NCBI GenBank assembly: GCA_021018995.1
Contig: CM037592.1
Coordinates: forward strand, 74,093,301 to 74,157,300
DNA length: 64,000 nucleotides
Direction of reading: 5' to 3'
DNA from: Chloranthus sessilifolius
Taxonomy: Eukaryota > Streptophyta > Magnoliopsida > Chloranthales > Chloranthaceae
Shown piece after piece: positions 1 through 11,770 of this stretch. The notes beneath the pieces are model-generated. The model made no database searches and had not been told where the DNA came from. It worked only from the letters and a program-made list of their open reading frames with translations. Numbering within the stretch: the first letter of the stretch is position 1; each line of letters starts with the position of its first letter. The position numbers were made by a program, and so were the translations under genes.

Positions 1-600
1 ATCAAGCACCATCACTCGTCACCCTATCGGCCTTAAACTAATGGAACCATGAAAGTTGTAAAAAAGACGGTCATCCCCATCCTTGAGAAGATGGTTGTCA
101 CTTACCGAGATTAGAGTGAAATGCTGTCGTCTGCTTTGTGGGCCTATAGAACATCAATCTGTACCACTATAGGGGAAACACCATTCTCCCTTGTGTATGG
201 AACTGAGGCCGTCCTACCAGTTGAGGTTGAAGTACCCTCACTTCGAATCCTTATGGAATCAGGCTTATCCAAAGCAGAGAAAGAGAGATCCCGCTTTGAC
301 TTATTAAACTTATTGGACGAGAAGAGACTCCTAGCCTTGTGTCACACTCAAGTCTACTAGGGACGAATCGCACACGTTTATAATAAATGTGTCCACGGTC
401 GAGATCTAAAGATAGGAACATTGTGTTGAAGAAGATCTTCCCATCCCTCTACACCGATCCGAGAGGGAAGTTCAAGCCGAACTAGGAAGGACCTTACATC
501 GTTCGAGAGGTGCTACCGGGATACGCCATCCTCCTCGCCACCATGGACGGAGATCATCTTCCTAAGCCCATCAACACTGAATACGTTTGATAGTTCTACG
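1..600 (+). pseudogene. Integrase C-terminal fragment (Tat-type gypsy)
   Basis: The frame reads the end of the integrase core (SPYRP, TNG) and then an open stretch at 121-360 with [28 protein letters not shown] and DEKRLLALCH, the usual plant gypsy integrase C-terminal signature. In intact relatives the catalytic glutamate follows TNG in a GxxEAANK context. Here that place reads GTMKVVKK, so the glutamate is replaced by lysine. A stop at about 358 and later frameshifts end the protein. This copy could not make active integrase. Confidence 0.85.
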
Positions 601-1515
601 CTTAGTCTATCACGATAAGGGAAGTATTGGTGAAACAGATACGTGAATGCTTAGGAGCCACCTAAAAGAGGCCATCATTCCAAGCACAGTAGCCACAAAG
701 CATCCCTAAAAAAGATGATATCCTTTACTACTCCATTTTGAGCCTAGGCCTTTCTTTCAATGAACCACTTCCCTGGAAAAGAAAAAGTGTGTACATATAA
801 AAAAAAAGAGAGGAAGTAAAGTTACCATCAAAATCTAAAAAAAATCGAAAGAGCAAAACCTCAAAAAGAGATTGCCTGAAATAAGATAAAGAAAAAAGAA
901 AAAATAGAATCGTGGGGTGTGTACAGTAAAATCCCCCAAGGAAGAAGAATGTTGAAAAAAATTGAAGCCATATCAAGAAAACCTTATTTAGCCCAGTATA
1001 CCTTTAAATCCTAACCTGACCCATGGCCAAGCTACACCCTGAAGAAAGCCCTCTTTGTAGGTTCACAAGCAATCATAATATCTGTTAAGTCAACATGAGC
1101 TGAGTTGAGAGACGACACCAGAGCTCCATCTAGCCGGCTATGACAGAATCGACGTCTATGTCGTGGCTCTTAAAATAAAATATAAAAAGAAAATAAAATA
1201 AAAATACAAGCTCAAAGCGAGATGGATGTGCTGAAAACCCGAAAGGGCACTACTGGTAAAAACAACGAATTTGTGCGGACCGGGTGAAAACCCGAAAGGG
1301 TGCTTGGGGTAAGAAAGATAAACCCATGGACGTGGTGAAAACCTGAAAGGGTGCCACGGGTAAAAAGAGGGCAAAAATGGGCACGACGAACCCACCTTGG
1401 GCATTGTGAGTAAAAGAGTTTTGAAAGAAAAATAATTATTAGAATGGGTCGATAGGATTAATGTTTGAGGAGCCCTCTTGGTTACTCTCCTTGATCCCCT
1501 TTTCTGGGCCACTCT
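1..1515 (+). mobile_element. 3' part of a Tat-type Ty3/gypsy element (copy A)
   Basis: The stretch aligns by eye, base for base with scattered changes, to 56347-57850 of element D: integrase C-terminus, then a 3' noncoding region with a purine-rich block (about 780-960) and short repeats of the form 'gtgaaaacccgaaaggg' near 1225, 1285 and 1335. Similarity stops near 1515, where a different LTR begins. The window edge removes the 5' part. I infer a decayed element cut by the insertion of element B. Confidence 0.8.
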
Positions 1516-1569
1516 CTCTAGGAGGTCAGCCTGAGCTAGGCATTCACTTCCTTAGAAAAGGCTAGGTTT

Positions 1570-1845
1570 GGGAGATCCGCTTGAGCAGGAATAGACAAGC
1601 TCAAGCGATAAATCACCTAAAACTGCCCGCTCGAGTGGGAATTGTAGGCCAATATCACTCGGGTCAAAGCCACTCGAGTGGGATGTGAGTGTTGTGCTGA
1701 GAAAGCTGCGCGAGCAAGAATGGGCTGCTCGAGCGAGAAACCATTTGAAGCTGCCCGCTCGAGCAGGATTCTTAGGCTTATTCCATTTGGGTAATGCAGG
1801 TGCCACTAGGATCTGCTCGAGCGAGAATGCACCATGCTCGAGCGG
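1570..1845. repeat. Cluster of CTCGAG-centred short motifs in the LTR of B
   Basis: Variants of GCTCGAGCGRGA occur about nine times, for example near 1574, 1596, 1629, 1671, 1703, 1723, 1756, 1814 and 1833. The core CTCGAG is self-complementary and the flanks vary (CGGG, CGAG, TGGG, CAGG). The cluster ends about 35 bp before the TATA box. Two more copies lie at about 8922 and 8942. Confidence 0.75.
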
Positions 1846-1878
1846 CCAACTCTATATTGGCCCTTGTGAGCCCATTTG

Positions 1879-1886
1879 TATATAAG
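1879..1886 (+). promoter_or_regulatory. TATA box of the LTR of B
   Basis: TATATAAG lies in a plausible U3/R position, just after the CTCGAG cluster and about 1.5 kb before the PBS. Confidence 0.5.
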
Positions 1887-2285
1887 CGTGCTAATTGCCG
1901 ATGATTAAGACATGTGTTGGACCTTGTGATTTAGGAAACACACGAAGAAACACCTTTATTGAGCTCGTTGGATTCGCGACACGCGTACTTGACTGTGACT
2001 AAAGGTAGGGAGATCTCACTGCAAAATCATATGTTTGACTTGACCATGGGATACCTTACTTGATTTGATCGCAATTGAATCATATTTTCAGCTATGTATT
2101 TAACGATTGAAAACCCTGCATATGGCTAAAGACTGTTTCCATACATGAAATTTGCATTGTTGACTTGACATCTTATTTGCATTCGACCACTAAGTTCACT
2201 CTGATAAATTCAGAGCTGATATTCGTGTTATAATTCATGCCCGTTCTCTATTCGGTGTGGATGTGATATGTGCTGAGAATGTGTG

Positions 2286-2520
2286 CAATTGAGGAGTGGA
2301 ACCTCCATGAGAGGGGTGGCGTCCCCGGGGCTTTGACCTTGTGTCCACTACAGACTGCTTAGTTCCCTCTACGGGATGCTATTGACACAAGACTCTTCTC
2401 GTTCTCGTGATTAATTGTGAGTGGAGTGGAACTTTCAAGGGAGGGGTGGAATCCCCGAGGCTACGGCCCTATGTCTGCTACGGACAACTCTATTCCCACT
2501 ACGAGATACTCACACTAATG
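2286..2520 (+). repeat. Imperfect tandem duplication, about 130-bp unit
   Basis: Two copies start near 2294 and 2424 with GAGTGGAAC, followed by GAGGGGTGG, CCCCG and a block about 'tgtc...tacggac'. They lie in the R/U5 part of the LTR of B. Confidence 0.65.
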
Positions 2521-3375
2521 TATGTGATATGTTATGTGATGTGATACTATATGTTCGATTTCATGTTTGATGTGTTCTTTCTCGCATAATCTAATTTCCT
2601 TGACATGATATTGAATGTCGTCCAGTCCTCCTGTTTCAATAATGCTTCACCTCGTACGCTCATTGCATCATGACATGGCATATGTTAAGATTTTGATTTT
2701 AAAGCATTTGTCTATGCAATATGTTTCGATATCTTAGGAAATTGTTAGTTTTATTTTACTTGTGCATCTATGCCATGAATGAGAATGATTATGTATTATT
2801 TTGCAATGTTTATATCCCTACTCAGATTGGGCTGTAGCTCATTCCCTGACTATACGTCACAGTTGTAGGAGCTGAGCTTGTGAGAGATCCGGAACAAGAG
2901 GAGGATCCAGATTATATGCTTGGGGACAAGGAGGAGTTACTGGAGGAGCACTATCGGTAGCTAGATTGGGTTGAGCTTGAGCACATGATAGTTTTGGAGA
3001 TTTTGTTATACGGTACAGTACTTTGATAAATGAGAATACCATGATGTATGTTTTTTGCTCCATTGTTTCGGTGAAGGATGGAGTTCACTGGTGGATGTTT
3101 TGTGCAGTTTTGCTAGTGATGGATAGTTAGTTCGGGATGCTCATGTGCTATTTAGATTGCATTTTCGCTCTGCTATCCGCTGTGTACTTTGTTTCAGCAT
3201 GCGTGCTTGCTTACCAAACTATTAGATTGCTCGGTCCTTCCAATCGTTTAAATTGGGAAGATCAAGTTGTTTTGAAGTGAAGTAAATACTTCGACACCAT
3301 GGTAGACTGTGATTCAGATCACGCACTCAATCAGATAGCTCAGGTTTTGGGTAAGGAAATCTAGGCTATCACAGG

Positions 3376-3393
3376 TGGTATCAAAGCCAAGTT
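3376..3393 (+). other. Primer-binding site, initiator tRNA-Met
   Basis: TGGTATCAAAGCCAAGTT differs at only two places from the complement of the 3' end of plant initiator tRNA-Met (TGGTATCAGAGCCAGGTT). It sits 2 bp after the ACA at 3371-3373 that closes the LTR. Confidence 0.85.
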
Positions 3394-3600
3394 ACTAGAA
3401 CCAACGTACTATGGCGGAGCTGTTCCATTGTGACACTGTGTGCTACTTGCAGTACCAGAGACCTGGTCTGAATACCTGTAAGACTAAGGTTCGGTATACA
3501 GAGCTAGTACCTAAGTAGAAGCAATGGTATTAGGATTAGAATTGAAACTGTAATCTTAGAGTCGAACTTACTTAGAATTGATTGGCCGTGACATGTCAAT

Positions 3601-4860
3601 ATGCCCCCACGACGGGGAAGACCGAGAGCCGTGAATATAGGAGACACCACAAATGGTGAGAGAGTAGCCGCAACATCAAATGCAATCCCTATAAACAACA
3701 ACCCCAACAATGCTTCTGGAGCAACTGAAATCCGTGTGAACAACAACAATGCACTTGGAGCGGGGAACAACACCGGCTATGCTCCAAGAAGTGACAATAA
3801 CCAACAACTGTTAGAAACCGTGGTGAATGCTATGGTGTTGCTTTCGGAGAGACATCACCCATCGGGATTTCAGGAGTTCAGGAGGATGAGGCCTCCTAGC
3901 TTCTATGGATAGGAGGACTCGATGGAGGCAGAATAGTGGTTGAATCAGATCGAAAAGATCCTGCAGAGAGTCAGGTGAAAGGAAGAAGAGAAGGTTAGTT
4001 GGGCCTCATTCCAACTCGAGAGTGAAGTATACCTCCATCCAACTCAAGGGTGAAGCAGACCCTTGGTGGAAATTAGTTGAGAGAACCCGAATGCCAGGGA
4101 TGGCATGGACTTGGGAAAAATTCACTACAACCTTCTATGAGAAGTATTTCCCGGCCCCAGAGAAACGCTAGTTGGAGATACAATTTGCACATTTGGTGCA
4201 AGGATCCATGAGCATGCGAAAGTACGAGACTGAGTTCACTCGCTTGTCTAGTTTTATGCTCGCTATAGTAGTCACCCAGTTGATGAAAACACAGAAAATT
4301 CAAGTATGGATTAAAACCAATTATTAGAGGAAGGATAGCCCTGTTTGAGCCAACGACATATGAACGAGTAGTAAGTTGGCCCTCATCGCGGAAATGGAGG
4401 TTGAACATACATATAGAAGGAGAGATGAGCAAGCGAGAAATAGAAGGGCTCAATCTCAAACTGTTGATTCGAAGTAGGCCACCAAGAGGCCTAAATACTT
4501 AATGCCGCTATCATCACAACCTACCCTGCGGCATTGTCAAGGTCATCCAATTCGACAACCTTGCCGCCTCTACCTCTGAGACCTCCAAGACCTCGTATTG
4601 CCTAAAACCCAATGACCATGGGTGTACCAAGAACACCACCAGCAACAACAACTCGCACTAATTCTCAGATTGCTTACTCTACACTGAAAGAGTCATGTGT
4701 AAAGTGCGGGAAGGCACATAAAGCTAAGGAATGTTGGAGAATGGGGGAGCTTGCTTTAAGTGCGGGAGAATGGGGCATAGAATTAGAGAATGCCTAGAAA
4801 TGAGGGCAGATGCAACAACAGGGATGCCTACTAAGAGACCTATTCGGCCTATAGTACAAG
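3601..4860 (+). pseudogene. gag of chromovirus B
   Basis: The frame opens at 3601 with a basic N-terminus (MPPRRGRPR) and a long Asn-rich linker, then the capsid-like part (FRRMRPPSFYG, WKLVERTRM, FYEKYFP, YETEFTRLS) with several in-frame stops. Near the end there are two zinc knuckles: CVKCGKAHKAKEC at about 4690 (spaced CX2CX3HX4C) and CFKCGRMGHRIREC at about 4750 (spaced CX2CX4HX4C, in another frame). Gag packages element RNA in the family. Stops at about 3910, 3935 and 3977, plus frameshifts, make it nonfunctional. Confidence 0.85.
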
Positions 4861-5569
4861 GCTGAGCATATGCAGTGTCAGCTCAGGATGCCCAGAATGC
4901 CAATGATGTGATTCAAGGTATAAAATTCCCTTATTATTAGTCAAATTAATTTCTTAGCATTTTAGATGAAGAAGGTGCATTACGTAGTTTAGTCGCTGCT
5001 TTTCCATTAATTGATAGTGCTAGGATACCTGTGTACTCAACACTTAAATTCTTACACACCTACTTGAAAACTTAGGTATTATACAAATGTATTTAATGAG
5101 TGATACCGTGTTGGATATTTGCTTTCACAAAGCTTGAGTGTAGATAGACCCTGGATCTATCCACTCTTTTGTAACTCCTCAGTTAAGAGTGGAACTGTGT
5201 ATCAGGCTGGAACCTTTAGAATTTGTCTTGACAATTTCAGTTCCGACTGGGAAGTCAACGAAGACAGATCACGTATGTTAATCAGTGGTTGCCCTTATTG
5301 AGAATCATGAGACCAAAGTGGACCTGATTTTATTGGACATGTAAGGATTTGATGTAATCCTTAGCATTGATTGGTTATCCTGGCACCCCGCCAATGTCGA
5401 TTGTCTCTAGAAGGTCATCACCTTTCAACCCATGAAGGGAAAGTCCTTTAAGTTCTAGAGTACCCAACAGAATGTCACACACTTGATATCTGCCATTAGA
5501 GCCGAAAGACTATTAAGCAAGGGATGTCATTTATAGGATCAAAGAAAAGGGGAGGTTAAGATTTCAGAT
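4861..5569 (+). pseudogene. Protease region of chromovirus B
   Basis: The position between the knuckles and RT, and a stretch near 5320-5400 reading DLILLDM then FDVIL and DWL, match the end of the aspartic protease of Del-type elements. The catalytic DTG/DSG triplet is not recognisable. The region is badly broken by stops. Confidence 0.55.
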
Positions 5570-6554
5570 ATTCCTATCGTGTGTGATTTCCCTGATGTGT
5601 TCCCTGAGGAACTACCGCATCTACCGCCTGACAAGGAGGTGGAATTTGCAATAGAGTTAGGTCACGACACTGAACGGTATCGAAGGCACCATACCGTATG
5701 GCACCAACTGAACTAAAGGAGCTAAAAAAGCAGTTGCAAGAGCTTCTGACAAGGGATTCAACCTGCCAAGTGTGTCTCCATGGGGAGCACCTATGCTATT
5801 TGTCCGAGAGAAATATGGTTCTAGGCATCTATGCATCGACTATAGACAGCTAAACAAACTGACAATAATGAACCAGTACCCGCTTCCAAGAATCGACGAT
5901 CTTTCTGATCAATTGCAAGGAGCAAAGTTCTCCAAAATAGACTTGAGATCGGGCTACCATCAGATGAAAGTGAAAGCTAAGGACAATCCAAAAATAGCTT
6001 TTCGAACTCGATACGGTCATAATGAGTTTCTCATCATGCCCTTTGGGTTAACCGACACGCCCGCATCTTTCATGGACCTCATGAATCGAGTGTTCAAGCC
6101 TTATTTAGATAAGTGGGAAGTGGTATTTATCGACGACATTCTCATTTACTTAAGGTCAAGAGAGGAGCATGAGCAGCACTTATGCCTAGCATTCCAAACT
6201 CTGCGAGAATCCCAACTCTATGCAAAGCTCACTAAGTGCAAATTTTGGCTTGAACAAGTGAGTTTCCTTGAGCATGTTATCTTAGAGGCTAGTATAGAAG
6301 TGAACCATACTAAAATCGAAGCGGTAGTGAAGTGGGAGCTGCCCAGAATTGTAACCGAAGTCCGTAGTTTTCTGGGTTTAGCTGGATACTATAGGAGGTT
6401 TATTGAGGGATTTGTGAAGCTCGCTGAACCACTCACGCATCTCACACAAAAGACTTCTAAATTCGAGTGGACCAAGTCATGTGAGCATAGTTTCCAAGAG
6501 TTGAAAAGGAGATTGACCTTTGCACTCGTACTCACTCTACCCTCATGCAGTTGA
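5570..6554 (+). pseudogene. Reverse transcriptase of chromovirus B
   Basis: The frame from about 5772 is open for 260 residues. It contains [60 protein letters not shown] and the catalytic [10 protein letters not shown] (the family's xxDD box). The connection then follows with [10 protein letters not shown] and [16 protein letters not shown] stop at 6552 and broken upstream sequence leave it without a full gag-pol frame. This is the best preserved RT in the window. Confidence 0.92.
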
Positions 6555-6917
6555 GTATTTACTACGTTCAGCAATGCGTTCCATAGTGGGTTAGGCTGCA
6601 TATTGAATCAACATGAGAAGGTTGTAGCATATTGGTCAAGGCAGCAGAAAGACCACAAAAGAAACTACCCTACACATGATCTGTAGCTAGCAACGATCAT
6701 CTTTGCTATGAAAATCTGGAGGCATTACCTCTATGGTGAAACCTTTGAGATTTTCACCGACCACAAGAGCCTTAAATATCTCTTCACACAAAAAGATTTG
6801 AATCCGAGGTAGAGGAGATGGATGAAATATTTGAACGACTATGACAGCACCATTCAGTACCACCCAGGGAAGGAAAATGTGGTAGCTAACACGCTAAGCC
6901 GAAAATCATCTGCTTAA
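6555..6917 (+). pseudogene. RNase H of chromovirus B
   Basis: Broken frames read [51 protein letters not shown] and [15 protein letters not shown]. These match the gypsy RNase H, including the TDHKSL and DALSR-like ends. Stops occur at about 6687 and 6812. At 6812 a glutamine codon expected from the family (RQRRW) reads TAG. Confidence 0.85.
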
Positions 6918-8084
6918 CTACCAAACCTGGTGACCAAAATACACAGATGGAGACTACTTGAGGACATAACCTCATGTGACACTGTGTTCGAGGTGAAGGA
7001 TTCCAGAGCTCTGTTAGCTAATATCTAGATAAGTCAACCGTCTTCGATAGGGATCAGAGAAAGCCAAATGACAAATGCAGAGCTTGTGACTATTAGGCAA
7101 GAAACAATCAATGGAAATCAGCTTGAATTTTCTATTAAGGATGATGCGTTCTTATTGTTCAGAGGTTGATTATGTGTGCCGGTTGACATTGAGTTGCCAC
7201 ATGAGATACTAGAAAAAGTCCACAAACACCCGTATATGGTATACATCCTGGCACCACTAACATGTACCACGACTTAAGAAAAAAAATTTGGTGAAAAGGA
7301 CTGAAAAGAGATGTCGCAGAGCATGTAGCAAAGTGCTTGGTTTGCCAACAGGTTAAAATAGACCTTAGACACCCTGGTGGTCTATTGCAGCCCCTACTAG
7401 TTCCTGAGTGGAAATGGGAGGACATTTTGATGGACTTCATACTTGGTTGTCGAGACCTCAGAAAGGGCATAATGCTATTTGGGTGGTTATCGACCGACTA
7501 ACCAAGTCAGCACACTTTCTTCCATACAGCACATGCTACAATGCAAGCAAACTAGTTGAATTGTATTGAGGGAGATAGTAGGATTGCATGGCGTACCTTC
7601 GAACATCATTTCAGATCGGGACCCACTCTACACATCTCAATTTTGGCAAGGATTTCAAGAGGGGATGAGTTTCAAATTAGAATTCATCTCGGCCTTTCAC
7701 CCCCAAACTGATGGACAAACTGAAAGGGTGAATTAAGTGATCGAAGATATGCTAGGGGCCTATATGTTAGACTTTCAAGGGACATGGCAAAAGCACTTTC
7801 CCTTGATCGAGTTTGCGTACAATAACAGGTATCAAACGAGCATCGAGATGGCTCATTTTGAAGCACTCTATGGCTGCCGATGTAAATCTCCACTAAATTG
7901 GGAAGAGGTTGGAGAGCGTGTTTTGTTGGGTTCAGAACTCAACGTGAACACTAATGCGATGGTTAGACTTATTCGTGAACGTTTAAAGGTCGTTCAAAGC
8001 CGTAAGAAGAGTTATGCTGCTCTTAAAAGATCGAGCGTAGAATTTCAAGTGACCTTTGTGCACAATGCTATTCTATGTTTCAAT
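6918..8084 (+). pseudogene. Integrase of chromovirus B
   Basis: The zinc-binding end reads HVAKCLVCQQVK. The core reads WKWEDILMDFI, LYTSQFWQGF and SAFHPQTDGQTERVN, which holds the catalytic Glu. A 160-codon open stretch follows at 7737-8219 with WQKHFPLIEFAYNNRYQTSI and ALYGCRCKSPL. Frameshifts lie between these pieces, so no complete integrase is encoded. Confidence 0.88.
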
Positions 8085-8541
8085 CTAATAGGTATAAGAC
8101 TAACAGTCATGTTCTTTTTAGGTTGGACATCACGTATTTATAAAAATCTCACCGACCAAGGGCGTGATGCGGGATGGCAAGTGTGGAAAGCTCAGCCCAC
8201 ATTATATTGGCCCTTTTGAGATTTTAGGTCGTGTTGGCGAAGTGGCCTATCGCATTGCTTTACCCCCACAATTGTCAAGCATCCACGACGTATTCCACTT
8301 ATTGATGCTAAGGAAATATGTTGCAGACACATCGTACGCGTTGGATTATCAGCCAATTGAAGTCCAGGAAAACTTGACACTGATGGATGAACCGGTAAAA
8401 GTATTGGACCACAAAGAACAAATTTTGAGAACCAAAAGCATCCCACTCGTCCTAGTCTAATGGCCAAACCACTCTTCAGCCGAGGCGACATGGGAACATG
8501 AGGCTGAAATACATGGTCAATATTCGAACCCCTTTATTTGA
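8085..8541 (+). pseudogene. Integrase C-terminus and chromodomain of B
   Basis: The frame 8164-8460 reads PHYIGPFEILGRVGEVAYRI, LSSIHDVFHLLMLRKY and then VKVLDHKEQILRTKSIPLV. After a stop it continues with WPNHSSAEATWEHEAEI, the usual end of a Tekay/Del chromodomain. In the family this domain directs integration to heterochromatin. The single in-frame TAG at about 8458 falls inside the chromodomain. Confidence 0.85.
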
Positions 8542-9285
8542 AGATTTGGAGCTCTAGAAATACTGCTACATGTTGGGAATTATTACAACTGTAAATGGAC
8601 TGATATATATCAGGAGTGTGCCCATTAATAAATAGTAAAGAGAAAGGTTTGAATTGATTCAACCCCACAAATCTACTGTGTGACCACTTATCACAGCCTT
8701 CATTTGATTTTATTTTTGTGTGATTGATGGTGTAAGACAGGAACAATTGTAACCGTTAAGAACGACAATAAGAGAGCGGGAAAAAATCACAAACCACTGG
8801 AAACGCACAGACATGGTTCTGAGAACTAAGCCCAACCTCCATTGAACTCAGATCCAACTAATACACCTGAGTCTGAGCCGGTTGAGCGTGAAAATCTTGC
8901 AGGAGCAACCACTTAAAACCCACTCGAGCGGCCCTCAATCCCACTCGAGCGGCTTTGACCTTTATCAATGGGGTAGAAACCCCAGATTCGTATTCCCGTG
9001 AGGTTTTGAACCTTCTTGAGACATTTTTCCCTTTCTCCCCCACAAGAAAGAAGCCTCTTTCTTCCTCAAATCCTCAATTTTTCTTCTTGTTCGTGGGAAA
9101 TCTCATCGAATCCGACGTCTTGAGCGCGTGCATGCTTCGTCTTCAAGACCGGCAAAACCCAAAACCCCATATTTTCATTTGGAATTGTTGGTCTTTCCTT
9201 ACTTTTCTACTTTATAGCTTCAAAGAAACAAACCGTCTCTAAGCCTCCTAAATCTCCGACCCCGAAACCCCAATCTTCAAAGTGT
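8542..9285. other. Unassigned segment between element B and the LINE
   Basis: No recognised coding similarity. It holds two CTCGAGCGGC copies (about 8922 and 8942), a C/T-rich stretch at 9020-9090, and could include a remnant of B's 3' LTR or another element's leader. I could not align it to 1516-3373. Confidence 0.4.
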
Positions 9286-9459
9286 TTGAAGAAGGACCCT
9301 CCATCGGCCAAGGAACAACCCACCGCATGGTGGAATTCCAAGGCTTTAGAGCCGGAGTGGCCATATGCTCAATATCTGTTCACCAATGAGGATACAACCT
9401 CATGGGAGATCAATTACATTTGGCATGCACGATTGGAGGTCTTGCTTCAATCGTTTCAT
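9286..9459 (+). pseudogene. Unrecognised protein remnant
   Basis: An open stretch continues from about 9220 and reads KKPPKSP-like basic sequence, then WWNSKALEPEWPYAQYLF and TTSWEINYIWHARLEV. The tryptophan-rich, charged composition resembles N-terminal gag or plant-transposon proteins, but I do not recognise the family. It stops where the T-run of the LINE begins. A coding origin is likely from the composition only. Confidence 0.3.
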
Positions 9460-9934
9460 ACTTTTTTTTTTGTTGATAGGTAAGCTTGAGGTTGTAGGGT
9501 CCTCACCCATTTTATTAAAAGATAAGTAATATATTACAAAGAATCAAAAGCAAATCAAACTTTAAAAATCTATAGGAAGTTCGACATCGCCATCACCCCT
9601 ATTAATCCTCAAAGTCACCCTAAAGTACCTTCCATGTCGCCCTAATACAGTTATCATCATCAGGAATCTTTAGAGAAACCACCCAAAAGGAGACTTCTCT
9701 AATAACATTATGAAGAATAGTCTTCCTTTGAGTAACATCATCATTAAAGATACGGTCATTTCGCTCTCTCCAAATGAAAGAAATGGCAGTGCAAAAAGTA
9801 TTACGGATCAAATGGTCCTTCCATTTTCTCCCCTTAGACATTTCCATACATCTCTTCAACTCTTCAAGCAACAAAAGTTTATTGTTAGCTCTGATTCCTA
9901 GCCTGGATTTGATTGATCTCCAAATCCATTGAGA
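9460..9934 (-). pseudogene. LINE 3' end (left half, RT zinc-binding tail)
   Basis: On the minus strand the frame reads WIWRSIKSRLGIRA, then the block at 9874-9620 with KGRKWKDHLIRNTFCTAI, FIWRERNDRIFND and ILHNVIREVSFWV, typical of the C-terminal tail of plant LINE reverse transcriptases. The T-run at 9463-9473 is the poly(A) end. The left part of the reading frame is resumed exactly at 40512 on the far side of element C. Confidence 0.88.
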
Positions 9935-9939
9935 ATAAC
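9935..9939. other. Target-site duplication of element C (left)
   Basis: ATAAC here equals ATAAC at 40507-40511. With C and one copy removed, the LINE reading frame is continuous (FFSCGY joins to SQWIWRS). Confidence 0.9.
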
Positions 9940-10202
9940 TATTGGTGCGCGCTTTTTCCGGGTTCCTCTCGGTCCCCGTTGAATCAGTGGCACAATTCTG
10001 TCCAAGTGGGCTCTGGCAATGCGATGTTTGGAATGTTGAAAATAAAGGGGGGATTTTTAGGAAGATTCCTAGTTGGTTGTGATTGCCAACTGCAGATATT
10101 TAACGACGCTGCAACACGTTAGTGATCACGCTTTAGAGCGGGTGTGGGTTACTTCTTTACTGAGTTGTCCGCCTGCGAACGTCAGCAGCACTGAATCTTC
10201 TT

Positions 10203-10995
10203 ATAATTTAAAAAGTTTAGTTTTCCTTTTCTTTCCCTATTATTAATGTAATTATGATTGGTTTAGATTTCCTAATTCTATTATGAGTCTAGTTGTGGTC
10301 TTATTTGGAGTCTAATTAATTTAGTGTCCTAATACTACTAGAAGTCCAATTAATATTAGTCTCCTAATTGTGCTAGGAGTTTAATTAATTTAAATGTTCT
10401 AATTTTACTAGTATTCTAATTAATTTAGTTTCCTAATGTTACTTGAAGTCTAATTAATATCAGTCTCGTAATCATATTTGGAATGCAGGTATGTTAATTC
10501 TAATGGAGTTCTAATTGAATCAGGCATGCTAATTATACTGAAATTCTAAGTAAAGCAAGTATACTAGTTCTTCTGCAACTCTGATTGAAATAGAGAACTA
10601 ATTTTACTAGAACTCTAATTAAAGCAAAGGAATTAGTTTTATTAAAATCTAATTAAAACAAATAAACTAATTTTATTAAAACTCATATTAAAATAAATAA
10701 ACTAATTTTATTAAAATTTTGATTAAAGCAATGAATTAACTATACTAAAAATCTAACTAAAATAAAGGAACTAATTTTATCAAATTTTCTAATCAGGTCG
10801 AGGAATTAACTTTACTAAAAAAAATCTGATTTAAAATAATGAATTAACAATACTAAATTTTAATTGAGAAAAAGGAACTACCTTTTACTAATTCTGATTA
10901 AAGCAATAAATTATATTATACAAAAATTCTAACTGAAGCAATGAATTAATTTTACTAAAATTCTAATTAAAGCAATAAATTAATCCTACTAAAAA
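10203..10995. repeat. AT-rich short-period array in the LTR of C (left copy)
   Basis: Repeats of the type CTAATTTTACTAAAATTCT alternating with AATTAAAGCAATGAATTA, period roughly 30-40 bp. It lies downstream of the TATA box on the minus strand, so it would be transcribed. The same array is at about 37880-38670. Confidence 0.8.
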
Positions 10996-11762
10996 TTTAA
11001 GAAAAAGGGGTTTTGGGCCCGCTATGCTAAGGAGGATTGGCCTCGTTTCCGAGTACCCTCCGTGAGCTCCCTTGGGCAAATCGGGTGGTTGAGATTAAAG
11101 CAAATTGAATTTTTGGATTATAAAATAGTATTTTTAAAATTTTTAGAGTCATTTTCAGGATTATAATGATGAATTAAATTATGAAACTAGAATTTTTGAA
11201 AACTAAATTAATATTTGGGGTTTTAGAAATATTAAGTTGAGGAATTAAAACTAAAATTTAAAAATTTAAGGACTGAATTCAGGTCCGAAATCAGAAAATC
11301 AGACCGTATGATTAAGGGCTGGTTCTAGAAACTAAGAACTTGAACCAGAGATTAATGACAGGACTGGAGATTAAGGTTTTAGAATAAAATTAAAGTCTAT
11401 GGTCGATGAATTAGGCCGTCAGATTAAGGACTGGTTCTAAATTCGAAGAACTAGAACCAGAGATTGGAAATTACGGTCTAAAAAAGGTGCTACGGTCTAA
11501 GATTGAAAATATTTGATGTTAATAATTAAGACTAAGGAATCCTAAATCTAAAGACTAAAAGGCTACGGTTGGAGGCTAAAACTGTATTCTTACCTGAGGT
11601 CGGGGCTGCGGAGAGGAATCTTAAAAATTCGGAGCTTGAATCTCGAAATCATGGCTATGTTTCTCTATGGGTTTGTTCTCGAAATTCTCTCTATTTTCCA
11701 TTCTCTCTCTGCAAAATTTTTAGCCTCTTTCGTCCAACCTCTCGGTCGAATTAAAAAAAGGG

Positions 11763-11770
11763 CTTTTATA
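11763..11770 (-). promoter_or_regulatory. TATA box of the 3' LTR of C
   Basis: TATAAAAG on the minus strand. The same octamer is at 39421-39428 in the 5' LTR. Confidence 0.6.

Larger units (their letters stand above)
1516..3373 (+). repeat. Probable 5' LTR of chromovirus B
   Basis: The block ends just before an initiator-Met primer-binding site at 3376. It contains a CTCGAG motif cluster, a TATA box and a G-rich imperfect duplication. The left end is inferred only from the loss of similarity to element D and has no clear TG start. No good partner was found downstream of the pol region, so LTR status rests on the PBS and promoter layout. Confidence 0.55.
1516..8541 (+). mobile_element. Chromovirus-type Ty3/gypsy element B (Tekay/Del-like), decayed
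   Basis: Domain order on the plus strand is LTR, PBS, gag with zinc knuckles, protease, RT, RNase H, integrase, chromodomain. The initiator-Met PBS, the gag type and a C-terminal chromodomain point to the Tekay/Del group of chromoviruses (family knowledge). Stops and frameshifts are frequent in every domain. A matching 3' LTR was not recognised, so the right boundary is given as the end of the coding similarity. The left boundary is where similarity to D stops. Confidence 0.8.

Noticed and set aside
3376-3393. tRNA-Met gene fragment
   Set aside because: Only the 18-nt complement of the tRNA end is present, directly after an LTR, so it is a primer-binding site. The same holds for 46899-46912.
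8570-9240. 3' LTR of chromovirus B
   Set aside because: It follows pol and has two CTCGAGCGG motifs, but I could not align it with 1516-3373, and no TG...CA pair or duplication was found.
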